Of a stretch of 64,000 bases of DNA, positions 12,063 to 24,600 are shown one piece after another. The translations under genes and the position numbers were made by a program. Each line of letters opens with the position of its first letter. Within the stretch, counting starts at the first letter, position 1. The stretch is from Limonium bicolor (lineage: Eukaryota; Streptophyta; Magnoliopsida; Caryophyllales; Plumbaginaceae), in the NCBI GenBank assembly GCA_023374045.1, contig CM041777.1, positions 90,514,300 through 90,578,299 on the forward strand, read 5' to 3'. Below the pieces are notes generated by a model. The model did no database searches, was not told the DNA's origin, and was given only the letters and a program-made list of their open reading frames with translations.

Positions 12063-15000
12063 AGTATTAGTCCAGAACATTATTTTTCTTGCCACTTTTC
12101 AACCTCCAAACAAAGCCTAACCTTCTCCTAATGTTTCCACATGTTTCCTACATGTTTAAAACACACTAAATCATGCTCTAAAGCTCTTCAAAACCTAGGT
12201 TTAATCCCTACTCAAATTCTTGCTCAAATTCATGAATTTCCTTTCTCTTTACACTTATGCACACTAGTGCTACAGATTTTCACCTCTTGGCAATTTGCAT
12301 TTGTTCTACTCCATTTGACCATTCCAAATCCTCTAAGACAATGCACTTCTCTTACCTAGATTCATGCCTTATTCTTAAAGCCTTAAATCCTCTTTGTTCC
12401 CAAAACTCCTAAGGCACTTAACAATATCTTTTGCTACAGATTTTTTTTTTGCACAATCTTCTGTACTTAAACGAGCATTCCCCAAGTGGTCTACTAACTC
12501 AAATCAATCCCAACAACACCTAGTTAAACACTTAAACCCTTCCAGCTCACATCACCATCCAAGCTTCTACATTTCTACCGAATTTTGCCATGACCTCGTT
12601 ACAAACCTTACATATCCCAAAACTCATTCTTCACATAATTCACCCTACAACTAGCCAAACCCACAAGGGTTTCTACCTGCACCTAACAAAATCCTCAAAT
12701 TCAACAACAACAACAACACAATCACCAAAAATCTCCAAAATCTCAATAACCACATTGTCCATCACTTTGGGTTCATTACTTTGTTTACCCATCCCAAACA
12801 CTTAAACAATTATAAACAAGGTTCAAGGTAGTTTTTCTTACCTTAATTTCACAAGCCTCCTTAATTCATCTCTTGCTCCTCATCTTCTTCCAAAATTGGT
12901 TAAGAGGGTATGGAGTTTCCAAACTCCATCCCAACATCCAAGAACACATAAACATACCCAATTAATTATCTAAACCCTTGGAATATCTTAATTCAATCAA
13001 AGGCTAGAACACAAACTTAGGGTTTACCTTTTTGAAGCTTTTAAGAGGGATTCTCACCCTTGAATCAAGAGGGAACTACTCCACCATTGAAGGGTCAATT
13101 TGGAGCTCAGAACAAAAGAAGAAAAACAAGGTAAGAGAGAGAGAGAAAAATCGGCTACCATAGGAGGAAGAACAAAAACGAGTTTTTCAATGAGATTTTT
13201 TACCTTGTTTGAAAGAGAGGCTCCAGCTACACATTTGGTGCCATTTTCTCTCCAAATGGGAAAACCCATGGAGATGAACTTCACTATTTTCGGATTTTTA
13301 AAAGAGAGAAGTGTAGAGCTTGATGAGAGGAAGAAGAATATGTGATTAGTTTTTCATTTGGAGCATGGACGAAGCTTGGGCAAGAGGAGAAAGGTGGGAA
13401 GCCATTGAAGGGGCTTCAAATCGCCAACACACAGAGGAGGGAGAAAGGGGAGAAAGCTGGAGGAAGGAAGGAAAGGGAGAAAGAGAAGAGGAGGAAAAGA
13501 AATAAAGGAAAGAAAGAGAGTGTGGTGGGGTATAAGTTACTTTTTGCTTTTTGACTTATTTAATTAGTTAACTAGTCATGTGTGAGGGGCTATCTACATT
13601 AATAAAACCGGCCCACATAACTGTCACAGGCTGGAGCGTTTTTGTCGTTTACAGAAAACGCTCGTTAATTTACCCGGTTTAGCACTATTCACTAACCGGG
13701 CCCGTTTTCCGGAATTTTCTCGTTTATTTAATTTAATGGTTATCATACTCCCATTAATGTTTATTTATAGTTATATGATAAACTATAATTTTTACGGGGT
13801 CATTTGACTGTTTTAAAGTCACGTTTTCGGGTTTCCCCGAAAAAACGCGCTCTAAGACTCCGTTAGCGTTTTAACGCATTGATTGGATCCGTTTTCTTTC
13901 GGAATTTTTCCCACATGTTCTTAGTATGTAATTAGGTATAAAAATATATTATAACCCTAATGAAGGTTATGTACCTCCTAAAATATTAAAACGCGTTTTC
14001 ACATCTTGTGCCTTTTACGCATTTTCTTTTTCTTTTGGTTTTTATTTCTTCACCAATGATCTTAAGGACTTAATTAGCCTTAGAAATTATAATTACATAA
14101 TTAATTAATACATTAAGGTTTGGGGTATTTCAGTGTTAATGACGGGATTAGGGGTAGGAGTGTTACAGCATCTCCGCTACAACTCTAGGACATTAACCAA
14201 AACCCTTAACGTAGAAAATTACTCGAATTATGATGAGTGTATAACTGAGCATGTTTTAGGGGTTCATTTCATATGTTTTATAAGCATTTTTCATGCTCAT
14301 TTCTCAAGTTTAGTTAGTCTTCCTCTAGTTTTGTGCTTTAGTGGTGTCCGTACACATTTATTGTTTAAACTTTGAATAAAACCTACTGAGTGACCCCCAC
14401 TAGCCTAGATATGTCATTTAAATAATGCTTATACCTTGGTATAATAAGGCTAAAAGTGCCTTAGAAACATTAGTAAACAATTAAAACCATAGGAAACACA
14501 ATAAAGTACCATTAAGACAATTTTGAGCAAAAACATGCTCTAGGCTTGGGATAACCTTGATTAGGACCCAAGGATCTTATTAAGACTTTATTAACATGCT
14601 AATGGACATGTTAAATCAATTACCAAAGAAAACCAAGCTCAAAACAAGTTAAAACACAACATTGTGCTTTAAGGATCTTAAGCACATTTTGAAATTGTCT
14701 TAGAAATGGGTTTTAAGTGGCTAAATGCCCATGATTACACCTTAATCAACATGTGTACTACTTAATGTCACATTAGGAAGCCTAAATCAATGGAAACCAA
14801 AAAATTTCACAAATATGTGCACTAATTATGAATATTGCCCAAATCAGTGCTTAATTTAGCTTTAAGTCAACTTTGGTAAATTAAGTGGTCAAAATAGCTC
14901 CTAAATATCCTAAGTAGTGGGAGGGGCCGGTTTTTCAATATGGTTAGTCATCACCATTTGCTAGTTTATTAAAGAAGGAAGAAGAAATACACTAGTACAA

Positions 15001-15880
15001 AATAGACCTATCGCAACGGTTGTTTTGGGTCTATCGCAAGCGGTTCTGAGTGCGCTGCGATAGGGTCTTGACCTATCTCAGCGTTTTTGAACCGCTGCAG
15101 TAGGTTACCTATGGCAGCGGTTCCTAGCTAACAACCGCTGCCATAGGTGGGCTTCTGGGAAAAAAAACAAGCCTATGGCAGCGGTTCCTAGCTAACAACC
15201 GCTGCCATAGGTGGGCTTCTGAAAAAAAAACAAGCCTATTGCAGCGGTTGTTAGCTAGGAACCGCTGCCATAGGTATTTTTTTTAAAAAAAAATTCTGCT
15301 TCATCTTCTTCCTCGCGCAGCCATTCACCAGTTCAGAATCAGCGCAAAATATGTTCCTTTTTTCACCAGATCAAGTTGCAAAATTACCGTGAGGCGCACA
15401 ACATGTTCCTTGTTCTCCAAGCCTGTTGCAAAATTACCTTGAGATGAGAATACAGGGGCGCAACCCTTGTTCCTCGTCCACCAACCAGATTTGCAAATTA
15501 CAGTAAAAGAGGTGTAGATATGAGAAGAGAAAGAGGCACATAGCATATATGTTCTTGTTCGCCAGTTAGGGTTGCAAATTACCGCGCGTGAGAATATTAA
15601 TGGAGGCGCAGAGCATCTTGTTCTTAGTTAGGGTTACAAAATTACCGAAGTAAAGATAAGTTCGAGCATATTACCATGAGGGAAGAGAAGAAGAATAAAT
15701 GAGTGAAAGAAGAAGAGAGCTAGCGCAGAGCATGCGTACCTTGTTCGCCATCGACCGTGAGTGAAGAGAGGAAGAGAGCGCAGAGTTGTTCCTTGTTCGC
15801 CGCGGCTAGAAGAAGGAGAGCGCAGAGCATAATTAACGTCAATTAACAGAGGAGAAACTTTTATATTAAAACAAAAGTCT

Positions 15881-16500
15881 ATTGCATTGCGCGGTTCCTA
15901 GTAAGAACCGCTGCAATAGGCTAAAACTGGAAAGTGAAATTTTTGAAAAAATAAGCGGGATTTTTTTTTTGAAAAAATCGACCTACCTATTGCAGCGGTT
16001 CCTAGTAAGAACCGCTGCAATAGGCTAAAAAAACTGGGAAAGTGAACTTTTTGAAAAAAATAAGCGGGAATTTTTTTTTTTTTGAAAAAATCGACCTACC
16101 TATTGCAGCGGTTCCTAGTAAGAACCGCTGCAATAGGCTAAAAAAACTGGAAAGTGAAATTTTTGAAAAAAATAAGCGGGAATTTTGTTTTTTTGAAAAA
16201 ATCGACCTACCTACTGCTAGCGGTTCAGTAGGAGAACCGCTGCAATAGGCTAAAAAAAACTGGGAAAGTGAAATTTTTGAAAAAAATAAGGGGGAATTTT
16301 TTTTTTTTTTGAAAAAAATCGACCTACCTATTGCAGCGGTTCATAGTAACAACCGCTGCAATAGGCTAAAAAAACTGGAAAGTGAAATTTTTGAAAAAAT
16401 AAGCGGGAATTTTTTTTTGAAAAAATCGACCTACCTATTGCAGCGGTTCCTAGCTAACAACCGCTGCAATAGGCTTAAAAAAAGCGGGATAGTGAAATTT
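15881..16500. repeat. Tandem 106-118-bp repeats inside the CACTA element
   Basis: Six units begin near 15881, 15987, 16099, 16209, 16327 and 16434. Each has the hairpin CTATTGCAGCGGTT...AACCGCTGCAATAG, then an A-rich CTAAAAAAACTGG stretch, a GTGAAATTTTTGAAAAAA stretch, AAGCGGGA, a T-run and ATCGACCTAC. The short open frames are by-products of this repetition. Confidence 0.85.
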
Positions 16501-16544
16501 TTTAAAAAATTAAGCGGGATTTTTTTGAAAAATTGACCTACCTA

Positions 16545-16724
16545 CCGCGGCGCCCCTATTGCAGCGGTTGTAAGAGGAACCGCTGCAATAGGTAGTTTTA
16601 AAATTTTCGCGTCACCTACCGCAGCGGTTGTTAGCTAGGAACCGCTGCGGTAGGTGACGCGAAAATTTTAAAACATCCTATTGCAGCGGTTCCTCTTACA
16701 ACCGCTGCAATAGGGGGGCTGCGG
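16545..16724. repeat. Nested ~180-bp palindrome at the CACTA right end
   Basis: The left arm (16545-16629) and right arm (16640-16724) are near-perfect inverted repeats around the centre GTTAGCTAGG. Each arm contains a complete smaller hairpin (16555-16594 and 16678-16715), giving a cruciform within a cruciform. The arms share TTTTAAAATTTTCGCGTCAC and its inverse. Confidence 0.85.
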
Positions 16725-17589
16725 TAAGCCTGTTTGTACTAGTGATAAGTAAAAGACTATACACCTTTATAAGTTAAATATCATCAAAATTTACCTCTCT
16801 CCTCACTTCTCCTTCACCTCCCTCCTTTCCACACCGTCTTCTTCCTTCATCCTCCCAAGCAAATCGGTTATGCTACAACACACCTCTCTTCTCCAACTTC
16901 ATTCTCTTGTCAAATACAACTCCATGCTCCAAATCAAATTCTAAGACCACCTTTGTGCTAGTTAGACCAAGCCTATCATTTTGCTCTTTTCAAATCTTCA
17001 AGAACTCAAGTTTGATTCCATGGATAATATCCATTGAAGGAGGAAAAGCTCTAATTCTTGCACCTTGATACTCTCCTTTGCTTCAAGGTAAGAAAAGCTA
17101 AAGAAAATTCACATTCCCATTCATTCTTGCACATGGCCGAAAATCACCTTTGTGATGCCTTGTCTTGCTCTTTTTATTAGCTTGATTTAATCTTCCAAGG
17201 ACTAGAAGGAGTCCTAGCTTGCTTCCTTATCAATCTCTTTTTCAAATTCCAAGGTAAACATCCAATTCTAGTGTATTAAAACACTTCTTGTAATCTAGGG
17301 TTTTTTCATGAGTTTGAGTATAATGCTTGATACTCATTACCCTTATTTGTATATTGGTTAAAAGATTTACAAGTGAGTAAATCCCTTGCCGGTTTGAGAT
17401 CAAGAAAAACAAGAGAAAACAAGTGAGAAAATCTTGAAGAGGAAAAATGAGCTGCATTCGGTGGTCAACGAACGTAGCAGGGACCAAGGTATGGTGTAAC
17501 ACCCCTACTAATAACACCACACTAATCATCATTAACCGCAGCGGAACTTATATCATAAACACTGACTAAATCAATGGGTGTTACACGCC

Positions 17590-17611
17590 GTTAGCCACCC
17601 ACGTGGCTAAC
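17590..17611 (-). promoter_or_regulatory. G-box hairpin, LARD 3' LTR
   Basis: Stem GTTAGCCAC / GTGGCTAAC around CCAC, containing CACGTG. The identical copy in the partner LTR is at 27019-27040. Confidence 0.6.
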
Positions 17612-19615
17612 AAGGCTACTGCATACACAACGTACCGGTCTGATGGACAAGATTACCGAGCATTACACTTTACATTTACAACTCCATTATATTCTGAACA
17701 CAATTACAATTACAAACCAAACTGTACCGTAGAGTCTAATACATTCCTCTATCGATATCACGCTAAACTAAATAACCACCCATACATAAACAGTTACCCC
17801 GTCCATCTACTCTCGAACGGCTGCCAGCTCCATTGTACCTAAAAGTATGGGGGCCCCCCAAAGGGGGTCAGCACCTTTGCGGTATGGTAATCCTGCAGCC
17901 CGCATGCTACCGGGCCACGCATACTATTTGTCGGCTCTGAGCATGCGGTCAATTATATTTAAAAAAACATGCATGAAACTATACACATATTCATGCTTAT
18001 AATCACACAACCGAATGAACGGATACAAACATAAATTACACATCACATTGGTTAGATCACATTATTGCATCATTTGGCCCTTGAGGGTTTTACCCTAATG
18101 GAGCTATTCCTTGCTAGACGACACATACCCATTTAATCGGGTTATACTTAATTACCCCTTATATTTATACGGGCTTGATTTTGGAGATCAACGTACATAA
18201 CATAACAACATACTTCACATAGATGTGTCGGCCTTAATATTGGCCCGATCACACCATACACAATTCCCCCTAGCTCCAATAGTGATGAGGTAGGTAAGCC
18301 TTGGTTAAGCTTGTGGGTGGTTGTAATCCAAAGAAAGAGAACAACCATAACATAACAGTATTCCCCCTTGCCCGAACAACAATCGAGTAGGAAAGCCATT
18401 GATCTTAGGCTTGTGGGTGATTGAATTCCAAGAAGGAAAACCAATCAATAACAGAGTGGGAGTCAAAGCGAATATTGGCATCAACTCCCAAACAAACTTT
18501 ACACATGATTCCCCCTAGCCCAAATAAAAGTCAGGTAGGTGAGCCTTGGTTAAGCTCATGGGAGATTGAATTCCAAGAAGGAAAACACATAACATAACAG
18601 AGAGGGAGTTAAAGAAACTGTATACATCAACTCCCAAACAACACGCGCGACCGGAACGACCGGATTCCTCACCCCCCATAATATATACATATTAGTTAGA
18701 AGTTCCTCTATGGAACTTATCACATACATGCACCATTTGGTGTTACAAGTTTGGTTAATCACACAGCAGGGAGGTAACATCCCATTCGACAAACATGGAC
18801 AACAACATTCGTTAAACACGATACATTAAGCAAAGGCAACACACAACACACATAACCACAATATACAACTAAAGCACGGATAGCCGTAGTTAGTACGTTC
18901 CTGTGGGTTGGGACGTTTAATCCGGATACCGAACTCTTATGTGATCCTAGAGTCAGTTAGCTACGGTTTAACACATAAATAAGGCTAAACGGTATCGGAA
19001 TTATTTACGCCACATTAATGAATTACTATAAACTCATTTCATGCTTTACCTTGCAAGGTGGCAAACACACAGAAAAACAAGTTGGCATACAAGCCGGTGT
19101 AACCCGGTAGGACACAGGTTGCAAGAAAACCATACCTGTCACCAAGGTCCACTCTATTACGTTCTCTTAGGTTCCTTGAATAATCTTTGAACAACTGGTA
19201 ACATTACATTTGTTTCCATTAAATCGGGGCAATACAATTGTTAAATGACAAGTGCGCCCATAGTTAACCCCGTTATCCTGTTATACTTAATTTTACTCTT
19301 GTGATCTTAAGTTCACAACTCTCACATCAAACCTAACACTTGTTTACACATCTTAAAACCTTTACATGTCACCAAACAAGGCCTAAACATCATCCAAAAC
19401 CATTACCATCCAATCCCCCATCATTAGAAGGCTGAAGCACACTTATAGAGCAAAAATGGAGTTCAAAAGATTATCGGTCATTTTCAAATAAAATTATACA
19501 TAAACATATGCCAAAACATGTCAAAACAGATAGTACTCGAAAAGAGGAATCCAACGCCGCCGCAAACGGCACTCAAAACGGAGTTCAAACGAAAAAGTTA
19601 TGCAAAAACAAAGGC

Positions 19616-19725
19616 TGGTCCAAACATGCGTCCGACCTTGCATGTTCGGACATAAGCCGAGAGTCTGAAAATCTTCCGACGTATGATGTCCGAACTTCAA
19701 TGTTCGGACACATGTTCGGACATAC
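19616..19725 (-). repeat. LTR hairpin array, GTCCGAACATGTTCGGAC type
   Basis: Repeated ATGTTCGGACAT and inverse GTCCGAAC words, with the companion CCGAGAGTCTG spacer also found in the 7871 array. The partner copy lies at about 29035-29140. Confidence 0.65.
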
Positions 19726-21672
19726 CGAAAACTGCAAAATCAATTACGGAAAATAGCCAGAACCAAGCCACAAATCCCCCACAAAACATACATAATTTAT
19801 TGTAGCAATTAGCCAATCAAAAACACATTTCCACGGGGTTTTGATGCATCAAACACACATCAAAAGCATCCAAAAAAACATCACCACTAGAGAATCAAGC
19901 AATCATATATAGAAAACTAACAAGAACGAAAATCCCCCGTGGTTGAACACACCCACTCGAATCCATTCACCACCTACACTCATTTTCTACCAAAATTTCA
20001 CCATAACCTCCCCATAAACTTAACACATCCCTTCTCACCAATTCTCATCCTTTTCCTTCCTAATCTAGCCACACCCTTACAAGGGTCCTACCAGCACATA
20101 ACAAATCCTCAAATTCCATCAACAACAACATAATCACCATAATCTCCATAATCTCAACAACCACAATATCAATCACAACCCAAAACATTTGGCTCTTAAG
20201 GCCCTCAATTCAACCATTAATTCACAAACCTCTCTAAAATCAATTAAACACATTTCCAACGTAGATTTCAATCCACAATTTTAGGTTCATTAATTTGTTT
20301 ACCCATCCCAAACTCTAACACAATTAAGAACAAGGTTCAAGGTAGTTTTCTTACCTTAATTTCACAAGTCTCCTTATTTCTCCTCTTGCTCCTCATCTTC
20401 TCAAAATCGGTCAAGAGGGCATGGAGTTCCAAACTCCATCCCAACATTCAAGAACACAAAAGCATACTCCATTAATTACCTAAACCCTTATAAAATCTCA
20501 ATTCAATCAAGGGCTTAGAACACAAGTTAGGGTTTACCTTTTTGAAGCTTTTAAGAGGGATCCTCACCCTTGAATCAAGAAGGGGAATCATTCCACCATT
20601 GAAGGGTTAATTTGGAGCTCAAGAACAAGGAGAAAAACAAGGTATCAAAATGGTGAAAAATCGATTACACCAAGAGATGAAGGGGAAATGACTTTTTCTT
20701 GGAAATTTTTACCTTAGAATGAAGAGGAGACTCCAAGCTCCACAATGATGCCATTTTCTCTTCAAATGGGGAAAACCCATGGAGGTCAACTTCATCCTTT
20801 TGGAATTTTAAAAAGAGAGGATGATAGAGGAGGACGAGAGGAAGAAGAATATGTGATTACTTTTGTGATTGGAGCTTGTATGAAGCTTGGGCATGGCATT
20901 GTAGTTGGAGTAGCCATTGGAGAAGGAGGAGAGAAATCAGTGGCTTAGAGGAGAAGATGGAGCCGGCTGGGAATAAAGAGAGAGAGGAAAGAGAAAAGGA
21001 AAGAGAGGGGAAAAAGAAATAAAGGAGGAGAGAGAGGGAAAAGGGGTATTTGTACCCTTTTGTTGTTTTGGCTCTTTTGACTTAATTAATTAGCTAACTA
21101 GTCATGTGTGGGTGGGCTGTCTATATTAATAAAAACGGCCCACTAATGTATACACACTGGAGCGTTTTTTCGTGTTTACAGAAAACGCTCGTTTATTTAC
21201 CCGGTTTAGCACTATTCACTAACCGGGATCGTTTTCCGGAAATTTTCTCGTTTCTTTTATTTTAATGGTTATTAAACTCCCATTAATATTCAATTACGGT
21301 TGCATATTCAACTATAATTTTTACGGGGTCATTTAACTGTTTAAAGTCACGTTTTCGGGTTTTCTCGAAAAACGCGCTTTAAGACTCCGTTAGCGTTTTA
21401 ACGCATTATTCGGATCCGTTTTCTTCTGGAATTTTTCCCACATGTTTCTTAGTGTGTAATTAGGGTATAGAAATATATTTATAGCCCTAATGAAGGTTAT
21501 GTACCTCCTAAAATAATTTAAATATGTGTTTTCACGTTTTACTTTACTTTTTTCGCATTTTCTTCTTCTTTTTGGTTTCTATTTCTTCACCAATTATCTT
21601 AAGGACTTAATTAGCCTTAGAAAATCATAATCACATAATTAATTAACATATTAAGGTTTGGGGTATTTCAAT

Positions 21673-21688
21673 CTACCCCCCTTAAAAG
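21673..21688 (-). other. Polypurine tract of the LARD element
   Basis: On the minus strand this reads CTTTTAAGGGGGGTAG, two bases from the 3' LTR, and is preceded by GAGGACAAAGTT, the usual Tekay-type approach to the tract. It primes plus-strand DNA synthesis in LTR elements. Confidence 0.88.
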
Positions 21689-24600
21689 AACTTTGTCCTC
21701 AAAGTTCACAATTTCCCATGTATCCTTTAATTAGAATGCCGGGTTTACTTGCAAGATACAACTTCCATAGTAAAATTCACTTTTACATAACAACCTCGGA
21801 CTTAACGGTCCGGGTAACATATCCACATTTAGACTAATAAGTCTAGATAATATTTATTACACATATCACACAACATGTCTTAGCATGTATAACAAACAGA
21901 AATTCCTTTTCCATCTCTTCATGGGCTCGAGTGCCATGTCGAGTACATATACACTGTGATCCCGCAGAACCCGGTCGCGATGGACACCTTCTGGTCCCCG
22001 TTCCTTTGGGAGATCAAACAATTACATACATCTTTAAAATATACTTCTCATGTCACCGGTCCGAAGACAAAGGCTCATACGTCCTCAGCTCGTGAGCAAG
22101 TAATACGAAAATATTCTTTATGAGGTTAAGTGGAATGAAATCCTTTATTGGAAAGTACTAATTGAAAATCCTTTCTACAACATCAAGTAAAGAAATTCTT
22201 CCTTTGAAAATACCATTTAAGAATCTTGGAAATATTAATTGAAGTCTTGAAATTACCAATTGAAAATTTGAAGACACCAATTTAAAATTCTTTTTGAAGA
22301 CGCAATACAACTCCAAGTCCAATTTATGCTAACTGCATCTTATTCTTAATGTGATTATTTGTGACCACTTATAGGGAGTTTCAAGAGTCATCCAACCCTG
22401 ATGTGATCAGCATCAGTGTTCAACTATCTTTCCACCCCAATTTGTGTTCGGCTTCCCTTGATCTCATGATAATCAAGTTTCACCTCCCACTTCATTTTCA
22501 AACAACAACTAATTCAAGCATGTACCATTTTCTATCTTTTAATCCATCTAGTCATAATCATTACATCTCTAGGGTGGAACTCTGTCCATCGATCATCTTC
22601 CCGATTCATCTTAAATCAAGTTGCCTAGGGAATTTAATTCTCACTAGGTTCTATGTTGGTGTCATACTTCTTCATAAATCACAATACTGTATATATATAT
22701 ATACTTTTATCAAATACAATACACAGTTTTACATTTAGTATTATATGAACATACATAGTCGGGGTTTTAGTTCCCCGGGAGTTTCTTACTCCCTTACACT
22801 TGTACTCTCACACATAACAGTTAACAAGGTATATACATTTATCACAATGGTATTCGCATCTTCTGTGCGCAATTACCACAATTAAACCATGAATGAATGC
22901 GCATGTTCATATTACATACGCACCAATCATCAAAACAAATTATTTTGTGCTATGCACAACATAGTTCACGTACACTTGTACGTTAAAACACACTAAGCGG
23001 TTTTAGGCTCTACCCCCCTTAAAAGGGATTACGCCCACGTAATCAATCACTGAACATTGGTTTAAATGTTCTGCCGCCGTGAACTGTTTTAACTTCCACA
23101 CGGTCTGTTATACAATGCGTTCTGGTTAGAGGATCTTAACCATATTGGCGGTTTAGTCCCTAAACCAAGAATTCTCATTGGAGTTTATTTAACTCATCAC
23201 CGGTTTCGATTCTGGCCTGTGAGGCTTCTTGTCGTTAATAACCAGCCATTATTCATATTCACAATGTATCTGAAACATGGGTTCACTGGCTTCTGGTGCA
23301 CAACTGTGACAACTTAGAGCTTAGTTTGCCCCATTCGTTATTCATAATGTATTGTACATTTCCCATTTATCACCTTCATCTTGTGAAGAATGGTTTCTCA
23401 ACCGACGCATGGTATCTCTTACCGTGCGGTAATCTGGTGAGTTGCAAACTTTCCATCCACTGTTCAGATAACTTACTGCATATGCAGCTGTGTAAGTTCA
23501 TGATCATTCACTTAGTTTGATCCGACTTGTTGTCGTTGAGGTTGAGCTACTACTACCTAATATGTAGTGCTCCCTCTGTTATTTCCAACACTTGAGGTAT
23601 ATTCCATAATGATATTTGGCATTCGGTGTTACTGCAGTCACTCATTGCTAATCACGCCTCCACATTTGGTTCTATACTAGTATTCTTTCATTGGTACGTG
23701 CTTGCATTTCCTATGCCTCGGTCTTATAACGTTATAAGTCTTTTGTTGTTCTACCACAATTAACATCTTCCCAACTTCCTAGCTATCTCACTCGATCATT
23801 GCCGCGCAAGCGCAATACCAAAACACTCAGTCATACAGAGTGCAGAGGCGTAAACTCTTGGCAGTAAATCTCTTATGGGATTGCAATAGGAGTGAACACT
23901 GTGTTTCCCTGAGATTTTTATCTCATAATACTGGCTTATTGCCTAGTTTATTTGTTATCACTTACCATTGTATCTCCACTGAGTTTAACTCATAATTCTG
24001 CTTATTTGCCATACTTTCGTTTAACAATACTTATACAATGGTCGCTTATTGCGCACCGTATTCTTACTTCTTGTACAACACTAACTTACATGGCATCCAC
24101 TCTCATATTAGCTTCTGCTCATGTACTTCCATCATTCGTATTTTTGGTTCGTCATTCATTAGGATGACTACTGAATACACTATTCCCTCGAGTCTTTATG
24201 TTCCTTGAGCGTTGTCCCCTCTACATTTAGCATCACACACCTACGGTGGTTGCTATTAGACTTATTACTCTTCCTGTCTCCACAACTGGTACAACGCTTC
24301 TTTTCATATGATGACTATTCATATCATTCTTGGGTAATAACAATATGGTTAATTCTTAACATAATTCTTGAACTTGTTCACATAACTACCGCTCTCGCGG
24401 TTTCACGATATCGAGGGGTATCCCCACTCTTAAAGCAGTGGTTCGTTCTCTGCTCTATTCACTTGTACAACATAAACTTTCACAATCGATTAGATTTGCA
24501 TAACACATTTGGTTTGTGGCTTAAATGCTTTGTTGCCTCGAGTTCTGCTCATTATAGGCTGTTCACACAAGTTTTACTTTCTTTGTACAACATTACATGG

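Larger units (their letters stand above)
10019..14132 (-). mobile_element. Solo LTR (minus) with perfect TSD GTGTT
   Basis: A 4114-bp LTR reading on the minus strand from TGAAATACCCC (14132) to TTTTACA (10019). It is flanked by GTGTT at 10014-10018 and 14133-14137, a perfect 5-bp target-site duplication, with no internal region. It is therefore a solo LTR inserted into the last 30 bp of an older solo LTR. It carries the G-box hairpin (10111-10132), a CCGG hairpin with the TATGGTTTTCTTGC block (about 11485-11530) and a hairpin array (11876-12062). The open frames within it are not gene-like. Confidence 0.92.
5879..14167 (+). mobile_element. Solo LTR of a Tekay-type element, split by a second solo LTR
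   Basis: The LTR starts at 5879 with TAAAATACCCC (a TG-to-TA change from the family start TGAAATACCCC) and ends at 14167 in GGGGTAGGAGTGTTACA. Removing the inserted LTR and one TSD copy (4119 bp) leaves about 4170 bp, close to its relatives. The flanks ACATC (5874-5878) and GCATC (14168-14172) form a degenerate 5-bp duplication, so this is a solo LTR left by LTR-LTR recombination. Family landmarks in order are the hairpin array (7871-8050), the TATGGTTTTCTTG block (about 8388) and the G-box hairpin (9924-9945). The last 30 bp lie beyond the inserted LTR, at 14138-14167. Confidence 0.8.
14990..16744. mobile_element. Non-autonomous CACTA (En/Spm) transposon
   Basis: The termini are CACTAGTACAAA at the left and the inverted TTTGTACTAGTG at the right, flanked by the 3-bp duplication ATA (14987-14989 and 16745-16747), which is diagnostic for CACTA elements. 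The 1755-bp body has no transposase. It is filled with about a dozen near-perfect hairpins built on CCTATTGCAGCGGTT / AACCGCTGCAATAGG, with CCTATGGCAGCGG and CCTACCGCAGCGG variants. In autonomous CACTA elements subterminal repeats bind the TNPA-like protein; these motifs are the obvious candidates, but here they extend well into the element. The middle (about 15290-15870) is non-repetitive and unassigned. Confidence 0.93.
17495..21670 (-). repeat. 3' LTR of the LARD element
   Basis: Plus-strand reading TGTAACACCCC...GGGGTATTTCA. Contains the G-box hairpin (17590-17611), a CCGG hairpin with the AAGAAAACCATACC block (about 19095-19140) and a hairpin array (19616-19725). It differs from the partner LTR mainly by 1-3 base insertions or deletions, many in short runs. 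Confidence 0.93.

Noticed and set aside
10260..12805. Several 60-95-codon frames in the minus solo LTR
   Set aside because: LTR sequence with no motifs; frames fall in different phases in the sister LTRs.
15881..16500. CRISPR-like regular repeat array
   Set aside because: Repeats are long hairpin units inside a CACTA transposon in plant DNA; spacers are not unique and there are no cas genes.
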